Positions 24,587 through 35,802 of a stretch of 64,000 nt of DNA are shown here, piece after piece. The stretch's first letter is position 1, and the number at the start of each line of letters is the position of its first letter. The stretch is from assembly GCF_029873635.1 (NCBI RefSeq), contig NC_080423.1, positions 91,371,191 to 91,435,190 on the forward strand. Direction: 5' to 3'. The notes beneath the pieces are model-generated. The model worked only from the letters and a program-made list of their open reading frames with translations. It was not told where the DNA came from and did no database searches. This DNA is from Malania oleifera (lineage: Eukaryota; Streptophyta; Magnoliopsida; Santalales; Ximeniaceae). The translations under genes and the position numbers were made by a program.

Positions 24587-25829
24587 CTACATGTGATTTG
24601 CCGGTGTACGGGCCGTGCTATGTGGATATGTTTGCCGGTTTACGGACCGTGCTATGTGGATGAGATTTGCCAGCGTACGGGTTGTGCTACGTGATTTGCC
24701 GGCGTACCGGCCGAGCTATGTGATTTGGCAGCGTACGGGCTGTGCTATGTGATTTGCCGGCGTACAGGCCGAGCTATGATAAAATGTGTAATTCCGGCGT
24801 ACGGGCCGATGATTTTCATGAAATATGTATATGTGAAAAATGATATGATTGATTTGATAATTATTAATATGAGATATCCATGTATCACGATTTTAGTAAA
24901 TGTATATGATATCAGAACTTGGTTGGCTTGGTCTAGGCTAGCACTTACACGGTACTGTTGCTATGTGTCCATGGTCCTCGTGATCATGATATCTTTGTTA
25001 ATGCCGCTGTACGGAGTGGTGTGAGATTGGATGGTCGATGTGGTTATTTTCAAGAAGTGTGCTGTTATCGCCCCTGGTGTACGGACCAGTCTGGGTAGAC
25101 CCATCGGACTTACAGACTACTGTTTGACTTGATAGTGGTCGACCAACCATTGTCAGGTCCCGCCTTCGGGCCACACAACCCAGTCATGTGGGGGCAATAC
25201 ATGACAACAGCCAGCTAACCTACCAGAATTATTTTTATGTTATTATTATTATGATATGAGATGAGAAATGTTTATGAAAATGCAGTATGTTCTGCCATGT
25301 TTTGATATGCATATGTTTTCCCAGATTTGATAAACAGTATTGAATATGTTATGTATGGTATATGTAGAACACATAATACTCATGTTGCCACACACTGGTA
25401 TTAGTTTATTTCCCTTACTGAGAGGTGTCTCACCCCTAAATCTTATTAACTTTTCAGGAGCCCCGGATAGGAGAGTGGGAAAAGCCCCGCTGATCTAGAT
25501 CAGTTGTTTGCCCTCTTTGGAAGGGTAAGTTTTTGGTAGGGACAGTTAGGTTTTGTGGGGATTGTCCCTAAATTTCATTTTTGAGATGTATATACTGTGA
25601 GATAGTAATTGTAGTGACTCTGGTATGTGTTATGCACATTATGATGAGATGTATATGATTTTATACTTTCTGCTGCGCAGGCTTCTGTTGTATGTTTTGT
25701 TATATCCCTAGTGCCCACGGGCCCAGGTGGGTTGTGACCTGCTGAGCTGGAATGTATGATGTGATGATAATTTATTAATTAAAATATATATATATATATA
25801 TATATGTGAAAAAGGAGCAGGTCGTTACA
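23517..25829 (+). mobile_element. Gypsy-like solo LTR, 2313 bp, perfect target duplication
   Basis: Begins TGTAGTAACCGGG and ends GGTCGTTACA, flanked by identical ATATA (23512-23516 and 25830-25834). It shares blocks with the other Gypsy-like LTRs in the window: the segment CGACGCTCCTGGCGAAGTT followed by AAGGTAAGG, the CTTACTGAG...CTCACCCC stem-loop (25414-25435), and TTTTCAGG (25451-25458). The U3 is short and AT-rich, without the palindromic array of its relatives but with one palindrome AAGCTTCTT-C-AAGAAGCTT at 23711-23729. Simple repeats (CT, AC, GT, TA) are frequent. The superfamily is inferred from LTR ends and style only. Confidence 0.88.
24526..24815 (+). repeat. 30-35 bp minisatellite inside the LTR
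   Basis: About eight copies of a unit close to GCCGGCGTACGGGCCGTGCT, spaced 30-35 bp. A diverged counterpart (units near TTGGCGTAAGGCC on the minus strand) lies at 51780-51920 in another LTR of the family. Confidence 0.85.
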
Positions 25830-26889
25830 ATATATGCAGTATATTCAGTAGGAAATTTAAATCAAGCACAAAGCAGAATATAATGCAGGAAATGTAAACT
25901 TGATACCGAATATGATATCCAGGTTCGGCCAATCCTGCCTACATCCCCACCTTGGCACACCCGCACAAGGATTACATTATAAGCTCACTTAATGGGTGGA
26001 GCAGCACCTAAACAACCAGGTCAATTAGCACAAGACTGACCTCAACCTTTACATACAATCCTTATCGAACTGGATTACCGCCCCCTTAGGCCACGCTTGG
26101 AATACAACAGTATTTCACAATACAAACTGAGTATAGTGAGTATGCTTCTCAATCAAGCAAATATGTACCAAATGTAATCAATCAACCACACATCAATAGT
26201 ATAGAAAATTGTAAGCTCTGTGATGTGATTTTTGTGCAAGCAACACTCAATAAGATATAATCACAAATATGTTCAAGAGTGTTCTAACAAGCTATTTCTT
26301 TGAAACTAGATATATCAAATCTCAATCCTAGATTAAGGTTTCAAAGATGCTAAACAAATATTCAAATCAACTAAAAAAAAATATTTTCCTCAATGAAATA
26401 GGCTCAAGAGTTTTTTGAAAAATAATATAGCTTATAAAATATTTGCACACAAAAACTATAGCTATAGGAATCTTGCAATGACAATGCAAAGATCCACAAG
26501 CTAATGAGTTTTCCCAACACTAGAATTATCAAATAAAATCTGTGGGGATAACTCTTTGCTTAACTCTCAAAAAATCAACAAACAATCAAGCACAATGTTG
26601 AGAGTATTAAACAATCAATGACAAAGCAATAGCATAATAAGCACTCTCACAATACTAAGATTTATCAAAGGAATGAGTATATGAGAGGATTTGAAGAAGA
26701 TTAGGCAAAATAAGGTTTTTGAGATTGAGAGGATTTTTGCTAATGATTTTCACTAATCTCTTGCTAATCAACACAAATGAGGCCTTATATATAGAAGTTG
26801 CCCAAATTATGACCATTTAAGACATGTAGGGTATTTTTAGAATTGTTTAAAAACAATTATGAAATTTTAACCCTATTTAACATTTAACA

Positions 26890-27450
26890 TCGGTAAAAAA
26901 ATGAGCAACCCGAGAGTTTTCGAATGACTGAACCTTAGTTTGGTCGCCCGAATAGACTCAGTTAAAAAAGCAGATTTTGAACGTTCGGCTGCCCGAGTTT
27001 GAGTTCGGTTGGCTGAACCAAGGTGAAAATCATTCTATCCGCATTTCGGTTGCCTAGACTATACTTCGGTTGACTAAACTCAGGTGTTTGGTCGCCCAAG
27101 GCCATTTTGAACGCTAAGTTCGGGCGCTCGGGTTGGTGAAAAAGTGTTAAGTCAGGGATTCGATCGCTCATAGACATTACGTTCAATTTTGGTTCGGTCG
27201 CCCTTTTCAGCGGTTCGGTCAACCAAGGTGTTTTGAACACCCAAGTTCGGTTGCCCAACCTCTCACAGATTTTATCTATTTAGTCCAATTTATTTCAGTT
27301 GATTCCCTTGATAATGTAAGTGATTATGGAGACTATTTTGTGCGATTGTGTAGGGACCTAGGGTCAGTCAAAGGCCCTTTTGAGTTAGACCCAAAAATTC
27401 GGCGTCAGTTGACCGAAGGGTGCCCTAAGGTCATTCGGCTCCCTATGGTC
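26890..27450 (-). promoter_or_regulatory. U3 palindromic motif array, TTCGGTYGCCCGAA type
   Basis: Repeated dyad-like motifs such as GTTCGGCTGCCCGAG, GTTCGGTTGGCTGAAC (27003-27018), GGTCGCCCGAA and GGTTCGGTCGCCC. The array lies about 100 bp upstream of the minus-strand TATA box of the solo LTR. Confidence 0.72.
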
Positions 27451-27764
27451 AAACTACGATCATGTTGAGCTTACAATTACCTACATGCATGACATGCAGA
27501 GATTATTACAGACCAATATAAATTATTACTGACCCAAATATAATAAATGCATTTACAAATGAAGCATAAGCAGGTCTTCTTCTTTTGCCCTTCATTTTCC
27601 CATTGAATGTGCCAAGAATATGATCTTTAAGACTTTCAGGCTTCCATCAATCATTTGTTATGTGTGTGTACTGAATTAATGACTTGTTCAAGTGCCAGAC
27701 ACACACATTAGTAATATGTAATTTGTCAAAATCAAAATCAGAGATCGGACTCAAAAAGTCAACA

Positions 27765-28239
27765 AAACTGATCCTAAACCCAACTTAAACCTAGCCGAAG
27801 GATCAAACCCTAGCCTGATCCAACCAACTCGAAGCCAACCCGGGATGGGTAGGAAGAGAGAGAAAATAAGGGAAAATGGGGCCCTTGCCGACATTAATGG
27901 TGGGGAGCGCCTGGAGGCATAACCATGCAAACAAGAAGAAGAAGATGTCAAATGGAGTCATTTTCTTTTTCTTGGATTGTTTTTAAAAACCACAATGCGC
28001 CGTTTCAATAAGCAGGCACATGTGTGTGCGCGAACTGCACATGGTGTGCACATGTGCCAATCGAATTATATATGTATATTTAAATCATTTTCATTTTTTT
28101 TTGAAAAATTATTTAAATTTTCTTTTTTAATTTTTAAAAACACAAAATATTAAACACTAAAATATTATAATATTTAAAATTTGGTTAAATTAAATAAAAA
28201 ATGACAAAAAATTCTAGGAGGGTCCAAAAATGCTAGAAA
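27765..28239. other. Host sequence right of the solo LTR
   Basis: Continues the C/A-rich tract of 22450-23306 to about 27870, then mixed and AT-rich sequence. No genes. Confidence 0.4.
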
Positions 28240-28990
28240 ATTATAGAGAAGCCAGAATTTAGCCTCGATTTTCGCATAAAAGCCTAAAATTATAAAGTGA
28301 CCCTCGTTACCGTTTCAAACTGCTTCAAATAATTTGATGTAGACATATTTGGCAAAAAGTGAGTGGAAAAGCCAAAATTGACAAGGCTTTTATCTCGCTC
28401 TTCATATGAAATTACTAAGGAACATTGCCATATCATTTCAGACTACTCTGGATCACCCGATGTAATCAAAACTGGAAGGACAAGGTCATAAAATTCATAA
28501 ATGATAGGGTTTTACCTCAATGTGTGCATTTGAAGTTAAAATCACTATCAGACATCTTCTTACCATTTTAGACTACTCTAAATCACCTAGTCTAGTTAGA
28601 TTTGATCAAAAGAGACCCCAAAAATTTGGAATGACAGAGGTTTTGCCTCAATTTGCATTCTCAAAATTAAAATCATTATAAAACCTCTTCATACCATTTT
28701 GAATTGCTCTGAATCACCCAGTGTAATCAGAGTTGGCAAAAAGAGACCCAAAAGTTTGGAATGATAGGGTTTTGTCTTGATTTACATGAACAAAGTCAAA
28801 ATCACTATCAAAACTCTCTTTATCATTTTATACTGCTCTGAATCACCCGGTGCAGTCAAATTTGGCAGAAAGTGGGTAAAATATTTAAGAATGATAGGGT
28901 GTTATCTCGATTTGCGTGCATAAGGTTAAAGTCATCGTTAGACCCCACCTTAGAGTACTGAACCATCCCGAATCATCCGTGATGGTCAAC
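28240..28990. repeat. Degenerate 130-bp tandem repeat, 5-6 copies
   Basis: The landmark ATGATAGGGTTTT or variant recurs at 28501, 28631, 28761 and 28891, exactly 130 bp apart, with weaker copies at about 28371 and 28241. A second landmark, TCTGAATCACCCGGTG or variant, keeps the same spacing. Copies are well diverged, so the array is old. No link to a known satellite can be made here. Confidence 0.92.
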
Positions 28991-29239
28991 AATGGCAAAA
29001 TCATAGCAGAAAAGGAAAAAAACAAGAGGTAAAAGGGAATAAAGAAGCAAAAAAACTTGCTAACCTCTATTTTGGGCATTCGATCAAGATAACCATCCAC
29101 AAGTATTGAAAAAAAAAAAACCATGATGTTGTGATAATGATAATTAATGACAGTAAAACAAAGATAAAATACAAATTATTTTTTAAAAAAAAACTAATTA
29201 TTATATATTAGTTGACTTTATTCCTTAAATCTGTCAAAA
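28991..29239. other. AT-rich spacer
   Basis: Poly(A) runs and no recognised elements. Confidence 0.4.
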
Positions 29240-29325
29240 GAAATGATCCATGATCGTATAAATTGGCGAAAAATGATTTATGTAGCTGATCCCATCTAAT
29301 GGGACTTAAGGCTTGGTTGTTGTTG
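29240..29325 (+). mobile_element. Possible 3' end of an RTE-type LINE
   Basis: One frame reads WRKMIYVADPI, a stop, then WDLRLG, and the sequence ends in GGTTGTTGTTGTTATG. This resembles the extreme C-terminus of plant RTE-clade LINE ORFs, which finish in short TTG repeats. Only about 85 bp remain, so this is a weak call. Confidence 0.4.
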
Positions 29326-30689
29326 TTATGTTAGTTGACTTTGTTATTTGTAATTTACAAGTAGATAAAAGAAAGAATAAAATTTAGCAAAATAAATAAG
29401 TTTTAAAAAAGAAGGCATGTAATTAGGCTCCGTTTGGAACTAGGAAAATATTAGGAAAAGTACAAAAAAAAAAAGAAAAGGAAGTTACATTTTCATGTTT
29501 GGTTATTAAGAAAAGTGAGAAAGAAAATTAAAAATATATCAAATCCATAAATAAAATTTTGATTTTACAAATCAATAATATTTGATTTTTCTTAATTTTT
29601 AATTATATTAAAAAAACTTTCATTTTTAATAGTATTTCATATAGAAGAAAAATACAATGAAAAATAAGTTTTCCCCTTATTTTCCTTTCATTTATTTTTT
29701 CAAGAAATTTTTTTTATCTAAACAAATCCTTAAGATTTGAAAAAAAAATAAAAAATAAAAAGCTCTTAGGGTTGCCACTTGTTTGCCTAATATTTATGTA
29801 ATATAAAACATTGAGGTTGCCCCAAATTATTGGAAATTAAAAACATTTGTAATTTTGTAATGTACTTCTTTAACCGTTAATATTATAACTGATTTAGTAT
29901 TTTCTATAATCTCTATCAATAACTAAATTAAGAAATTTTTAATTTAAATTTTTAATTTTTTTTGAATTTGTATTAATAATAAAATTATTAATTCAATAAA
30001 AATAAATAATAACTAAATGAATTAAGTTAAAATGATAAATAAAATTAATAATATTTTAAAGACAAACTATAAATAAATTAATATTAAGGAATTAATTAGT
30101 AAAGAGGCGAGGGGATGATGAGATGCAAATTGGGTCGCGGTCTGTCTTCAACGTGATTCATGCCACCATGCCTGCACACATTACATCACGATTAGTTCAT
30201 TGGACTTATATATAACTTAAATGCCCTTTAGAAAAGGTTGGGCCTTGAGTTTCATATTGTTAATTTAAATTTAAATTAAATTTAATCTAATTTTATATTG
30301 TATTTTATTTAAATTTATAAAAATTTAAATTTAAAATTTGAAATGTGTACTCACAAAGTAACTTAATTAATTTGCTACTTAGTCCAATAAAGTAGTGACA
30401 ACTTATATACTATATCGCATAAATTATACTTTCATTCTAAAATAAGTAAATTTTTTTTATTTTCTCTTCCCATGAAAAATATTAAAAAACCTCTAGTTAA
30501 TTTTCTTTTTCAAAAAAAATTACAAAGAAAATCATAAAATGTGAAAAGAAATCTAAGAATTTAGTTTCAAATGATGGTGGGTGATAGCCAACACATCCTT
30601 CATTGTTGTCAGAAACATCACGACATAAGCGGCAGGGGCGCGATCTAAATCAAAGTCATTGGATTTGGTAGTTCTCTATTGACTTTTCA
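29326..30689. other. AT-rich intergenic sequence
   Basis: Very AT-rich with AAATTTAAATTT-type runs (30250-30340). No coding or element ends seen. Confidence 0.5.
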
Positions 30690-30739
30690 CACACGGTGCT
30701 ACTTCGCTATCGATTACTCAGGAGTATTTAGCCTTGTAA
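30690..30739 (-). other. Possible organellar large-subunit rRNA scrap
   Basis: CACACGGTGCTACTTCGC and TACTCAGGAGTATTTAGCCT resemble the reverse complement of the conserved bacterial-type 23S segment (CACGGTACTGGTTC...ACTCAGGAGTATTTAGCC). The plastid version that I recall differs at the second part, so a mitochondrial source is more likely. Judged from memory; the flanks do not extend the match. Confidence 0.35.
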
Positions 30740-31095
30740 GGCTGTTCGGTAGGAAACACCTCGGTTCGATTCGACTAAGTATTTACCTACTTAGCTAGTG
30801 TGCGCTGGTGGGCATTGCTTGCTTGTCGAAGGGAATCATACTTTTTTTCCTCTCACTGCGGTATTTAGCTTAAAGGCATCAAATCAATACTGGAAAATAA
30901 CAGTTTTGGGTTCGCCTTAAATTAAGCCTCTTAATAAATATTTATGAAAATTTTATAAGAAATCTAAATTCAAATAAGGAGTTTGACAATAAAAATATCA
31001 AATGAAAATGACAAAATTAGCATTCCTGTACTGGAGAATTGAAACTTGAAAGATCAAAATCAAAGAAAGGAAAAGATGAATTTGAGGGCAGGGTG
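30740..31095. other. Unassigned spacer
   Basis: No recognised feature. Confidence 0.4.
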
Positions 31096-31180
31096 TAGAC
31101 CTGGCAAAGCGAATCGGGTGGAATAATCCGTAGCGGATAAGGCGAATAATTGGGTAAAGAAATTATAATACACATTCGAC
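31096..31180 (+). mobile_element. hAT terminal fragment
   Basis: TAGACCTGGCAAAGCGAATC, then GGATAA and CCGT-rich runs, closely like the left end of the hAT element at 33732. The other end and target duplication were not found. Confidence 0.5.
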
Positions 31181-31639
31181 TCATTTAAGTGATAATATAA
31201 ACAAATACGTTTTTATAATTTCATTCTTCAGTGTATAAAAATAGAAACAAAAAATAGAAAATAATAACAGATGCCCTTAGATTTCACGCATTACTTACAA
31301 ATAAGTTTTTTTCTTTCGTTAATTGAGTCGGGATTATAGCCCATATTTAGTCCTACATAGATTTGTCTCTAATGGTAATTTATTTTCCATTTCATATTCG
31401 TTTTTACTCCTTTCCGAATTTACAAATATATGATTATGCAAACACATGCAATAAAAATAAAAAAGATAAAAAAAAAAAAACATTTAAAAAAAAGTACTTT
31501 GACATTGTACCCTTGTTTAGATAAACTCACTTATAATATTTCAAATTCAATAATTTATTTTAAAAATAAATAATAAGTTAGTCAAAAATAAATAAATAAA
31601 TAAATAAATAATAATAAGTCAAAAGGTCTTGACCTCAAA
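31181..31639. other. AT-rich spacer
   Basis: Includes (AAAT)n near 31590-31612. Nothing else seen. Confidence 0.4.
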
Positions 31640-31960
31640 CACACCTTAGGATCGCGAAAGAACATGGTACATGGGTTTTGTTCCAACCTCCTGCAATTCC
31701 ACAGCCAATAAGCGGACTCCACGGGGCCTCCAACTACACACGTGGACCTTATCCCCAGTTGACGTGTGAACGAAACAGCACTAATGGAAGCTAGCCACGT
31801 GGCGGACTCTGGTTCACTAGATCCGAGCCCTGACAGAGTGTAGGCCCCGCGGTCTGGACGTGTCAGCCTGTTACAACACCGGTCGTCACGGGGAAGTTGC
31901 TCGCGCGCTGCCACGGGGTCGGCGTGTCGGCTTGTCCCTCCTTATCCGTGGCCCACGAAA
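31640..31960. other. GC-rich island with two G-box motifs
   Basis: Base composition jumps relative to both sides. CACACGTGGAC (about 31737) and CCACGTGG (about 31794) are plant bZIP/bHLH G-box sequences, with GACGTGT-type cores around 31760 and 31857. No gene follows within the usual distance on either strand, so this may be an orphaned promoter or chance. Confidence 0.4.
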
Positions 31961-32445
31961 TAAATATTTTTATTTAAAAAATAGTCCTCGGGTTAATTGT
32001 TTTTTTTGTTTTTAACGCCGTAAATTCTGTCGGATTTGCGCTTGGCGCATTGTTTGCACGCCATTCATGCCATTGCAGTTGCATCAAGGGGTCACACAAA
32101 GTTCACCTTTTATTTTTATTTTATTTTATTTTATTTTTTTATGGGGGGGTTCATTAGAACTTCTTTTCGTACTTGACTGCACAACCGAGACAGCTATTAT
32201 TGTTTCTTTAAAGGAAAATTGAAGAAATTCTCGACTTTTTTACTAAAATATTAGTAAAAAATATAAAGATAAAGAAAATAAGAAAATTTTACGAAAATAT
32301 ATCCGATCAAGTTTCCAAAAGTTGGTTTGGGCTTAAAAAAAAATAAAAAATTCAATCGGATCGTCGTCCAAGTAAGTCGTTGTCAGTGTCGCCAGTCTTC
32401 ATTGTCAGTAATAATTTTAAAAAAATAAAAAAGTTTGTCAGGACA
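31961..32445. other. AT-rich spacer
   Basis: No coding content. One copy of the TTCCAAAAGTTGGTTTGG motif at about 32312-32329 (see palindromes at 32765-32938). Confidence 0.4.
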
Positions 32446-32665
32446 TTAATGAGGGGAGAGAGGAGAGAGAGGGCTGGGGGGTAGTTCGCAAGGGGGGGGG
32501 GGTCTGATTGCAAGCATAAAAAAAAAAGAGGGGGGAGGGGGAGGTGAGGGATAGGTGTCGGGAGAGGGAGAGAGGAGAGAGATAAGAGGGGGGACTCGCC
32601 TGTAGAGCAAAAGGGGAGATGGGAGAGAGAGGCAGAGAGAGAGAGAGAGAGAGAGAGAAGACAAA
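32446..32665. repeat. Purine-rich (GA)n/G-rich low-complexity tract
   Basis: About 220 bp of GAGAGG, GGGGG and GAGAGA runs. Confidence 0.9.
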
Positions 32666-32764
32666 GGAGGGCTGGGATAGATGGAAATTTTTTTATTTAA
32701 GGGATGTTAGAATTTTTTTTTTTAAATGGTGAGATAGTTGCATGCGTGGGTATGTGAATAATGT

Positions 32765-32938
32765 CCAAACTGACTTTTTGAAAGTCGATTTGGTATTAAA
32801 AAATTAATTTCTCTGTCCAAACCGAAATTCCGAAAGCCAGTTTGATATTAAAAAAATAATTTCACCCGCTCCTGCATGCATGTGTATGGGTGTACGTAAA
32901 AAAAAAATCAAAATTGATTTCCCAAAAGTCGGTTTGGT
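32765..32938. repeat. Palindromic repeats upstream of the second MULE transposase
   Basis: CCAAACTGACTTT-TTG-AAAGTCGATTTGG (32765-32793) is an imperfect palindrome; related copies lie at about 32817-32846 and 32908-32938. They are separated by TATTAAAAAATTAATTTC-like spacers. The consensus would be CCAAACCGACTTTnnAAAGTCGGTTTGG. Confidence 0.7.
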
Positions 32939-33731
32939 TATGCATGCCCCCTATATATTCGTTCATCATCTCTCGGCCATCACTCAAGTTTTCTCTTCGT
33001 TCATTTATTCCTTTATCCTCCAACCTCGTTCACTGCCTCTTGTAGATAAACTTTTTTTTTTTAAAGTCATAATGACGTCAAATTCGTCAGCTAACAAAGT
33101 GACGATCTTATTACACATTGAAGGTGAGATTATTCGTGGATCGACCGGTATTGAGTACAACACTGGGTCAACGAAAGTCATTCGAGTTCGAAGGAGGATG
33201 AAGTTAGAAAGTTTGAAACACAAAATATATGAAGGATTAAATTTTGATCCAAATGAGTACATGTTATAACTGACATCGAGATATCCACAACGAGGGGGTG
33301 GTGGAAATATCGTGTACATTGACGTCCCAATAAAAATTGATGTAGACGTCCTAATTGCGTTGGAGCCGTGGAGTTCTTGTCCGGACGTATATGTAGTTAA
33401 GATTTTTGTTAAACGCATTCCTTGAAACAGCCGTATGGGCGGAACCCCAAGTTTGCAGGGGGAAACATTCATCAATTCTTAACCATATACCTAATATGAT
33501 ACCGGTGAGACGAGCAAACTATTTGATAATCTTTCACAGGTGACTGTAGCATTATATTTGAATGACGTCCCCGATACATCATTTCAACCGGAATTCTTGT
33601 CAATCGAGATTCGAGGTGAGTAGTCTACTTTGCAAGGATTCAATGTGGGAAGCAATTATCATCACGAACCACAACCATCAATAGAATATAGGCATGATCG
33701 AAGTTTAACTGGAGCTGTCCCCATACCAGAC

Positions 33732-35802
33732 TAGACCTGGAAAAATGGATAAAAATCCGTTAATCCGAACCGCATCCGACCCGTTTTAGCCAACTTATAA
33801 TTATCCGTTTGCTAAACGAGTCGAATATGATTTTTCATTTTCATATCCGCCCCCCTTAGTGGTCGGGTCGAGTTTATCCGGCGGATATCCGCCACCCGCT
33901 TACAATATTAACTCAGGAAAGCCCAACAAGCTACAACCTAAACCTTTTAACCTAACCAGCCCAGTGAGCCCACTGCCCAAGTGCTCACACAGCCCACACA
34001 CCTCAGCCCTGCTCAGCGTTTCACTGCCTCAGCCTCTCCCACTCCTAAGTCCCAGCCCAGCCCGACAGCCCCTATTCAATTCGAGCCCTAAACTCACAAG
34101 CCCCTGAATTTGATCAACCAGTAGCTGGAGCCTAAAGTTTATTTCCAGAGAGTGCCGCTGCCCTATTCAATTCTTCACCATGACGATTGACGAGCCGCAA
34201 GCATCTCTGTTTAGACTTTAGAGAGCCAGCACGAAAGGAGAGAGTGAGAGACGGAGACCCTTCGGCCTTCAGTTCTGGTCTTCGTGAGTTTGTCGTGAAC
34301 CCTTCGGGCTTTGAACCAGCAGGGCTGTAGGATCTTTTGCTACACATCTACAGAATACCCTTCGCAAGTATTCTTCTTCTTCTTCTTCAGATCTTCTACA
34401 GATCTAATAAATCTGTCATTCGATTCTGGCACGACATCAGTATGTTCATGCTTCAGATGTCTTCTGCATCAATAAAAAATTTAACATCCTTCTAACAAAT
34501 GATCCACAACCAAATCTTGTGTTATTGTTGGTAGCAACTCAGTATACTGTAAGAGTAAAAAACATATTGTGGTGGCCTGATCAAGTGTTGAGTCAGAGTA
34601 TCGCATGTGAACTTGTTTAGTTAAAGACATGTTGGAAGAAATTAGTTTTCCACATTCTAGACCTATGGAGGTGATGTGTAATAATCAAGCTGCCATTCAT
34701 ATTCCTTCCAACCCAATTTTCCATGAGCACAAAAATCATATTGAAATTGATCATCACTTTGTTCAGGAAAAAATTGCCCAAAAGCTCATTACAGCCACCT
34801 ATATGAAGTTTGATTAGCAACTTGCAAATTTATTCATAAAATATTTGGGGTTTCTCATGTTAAATTCATAGTCAGAAGTTAGGAACTTATGATATCAACC
34901 CTCCAGCTTGAGGGGGAGTCTTGCTGGTTATTTTTGGTCATTTAGCATGTGTTATTACTGTGTTAGTAGGATATTGTGGTCATTGTTATGTACTTGATAT
35001 ATATCATAAATAAAGGGTAAGACCCATCATTATGATTAGATCATTTGAGGAAAGGAAGGGAGGAAAGTGAAAAACGAATTCAAATTATAGAATTTTTTTT
35101 TTCATAAATTATTTGCTACCTAGGAAAACAAAATCATCCACTCTAGGCTATTGTAGGCCTAGTTCTCTTTGGGTGTATTTGTTTGGCATGATTGGATTGG
35201 TGTATAGATTGGATATAGTTTATAACAATTATTTGTTAGGTGTTTGACTTACCATATATAAGTTGTAGGATAATGGGGCGTGGATTTTCTGCCCACCAAA
35301 CATGGGTACGTAATAAAGCTCAGCCAAGCATGTCCTGCCTTTATTTTAAGAGAAGCTGTGGTTTATTTTTATTTTTATGATGAACTAGATGATTGTAACT
35401 TTTTTTATCTCTTCAAATATATTTCAGGATTCTTAAAGTTGAAAATCTGAAAGAAAAACGTTGATAATTTATTATGTTTTATTACTTACAGTTTTACTTG
35501 CATGAATCAGGAGTTGTTAATTACTATAAATGATTGAATGATTGATATAGTTACTAAAAAAGTTAATACACAAACTAATCGCAAGTTATCATATACAATT
35601 TAAATTATTATGATAAAAAATAAATTATTAATAAAATTATATTTGAGAATGGCGGATTATCCGCCCATCCGCCACGAATTATCCGACCCGAAACCACATA
35701 ATCCGCCACTTAAACGATTCGAATATGGATTATGATTTTTTCACCCGATAATCCGCCTTATCTGCCACGGATAAATCGACTTGATCTGCTTTGTCAAGTC
35801 TA
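33732..35802. mobile_element. Non-autonomous hAT element, 2071 bp
   Basis: Ends are TAGACCTGGAAAAATGG and, reversed, TAGACTTGACAAAG; both sides carry the identical 8-bp TACCAGAC (33724-33731 and 35803-35810), as hAT insertions do. Subterminal sequence is rich in GGATAATCCGCC-type palindromic words. No transposase frame is present; part of a Copia element lies inside (34540-34925). Confidence 0.92.
34540..34925 (+). pseudogene. Copia RNase H C-terminus and polypurine tract, inside the hAT element
   Basis: The frame at 34629 reads MLEEISFPHSRPMEVMCNNQ then AAIHIPSNPIFHEHKNHIEI, the end of Copia RNase H. Before it a decayed KKHIVVA..SSVESEYR block is visible. The residues QLANLFIKYLGF follow after a stop. 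A purine tract, CTTGAGGGGGAG, ends at about 34918, and LTR-like sequence follows, truncated. It shows a Copia insertion or capture that then lost its 5' part. Confidence 0.8.

Larger units (their letters stand above)
23307..27764 (-). mobile_element. Copia-type solo LTR on minus strand, split by a nested LTR
   Basis: On the minus strand it starts TGTTGACTTTTTGAGTCCGA (27764) and ends ...GGGATTGCACCAAAGCTAACA (23307). Flanking 5-mers AAGCT (23302-23306) and AAACT (27765-27769) match at four of five. Removing the nested element leaves about 2.14 kb, the same size class as the 10754 and 16077 LTRs. TATA on the minus strand at 26797-26783 (CTTCTATATATAAGG). No internal region on either side, so it is a solo LTR. 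Confidence 0.87.

Noticed and set aside
30750..30790. tRNA gene from CGGTTCGATTCG
   Set aside because: No cloverleaf could be formed around the T-loop-like word.
31582..31914. 110-codon minus-strand frame in the GC-rich island
   Set aside because: Open only because of high GC; no recognisable domain, ends in low-complexity LLLFIYLFIYF.
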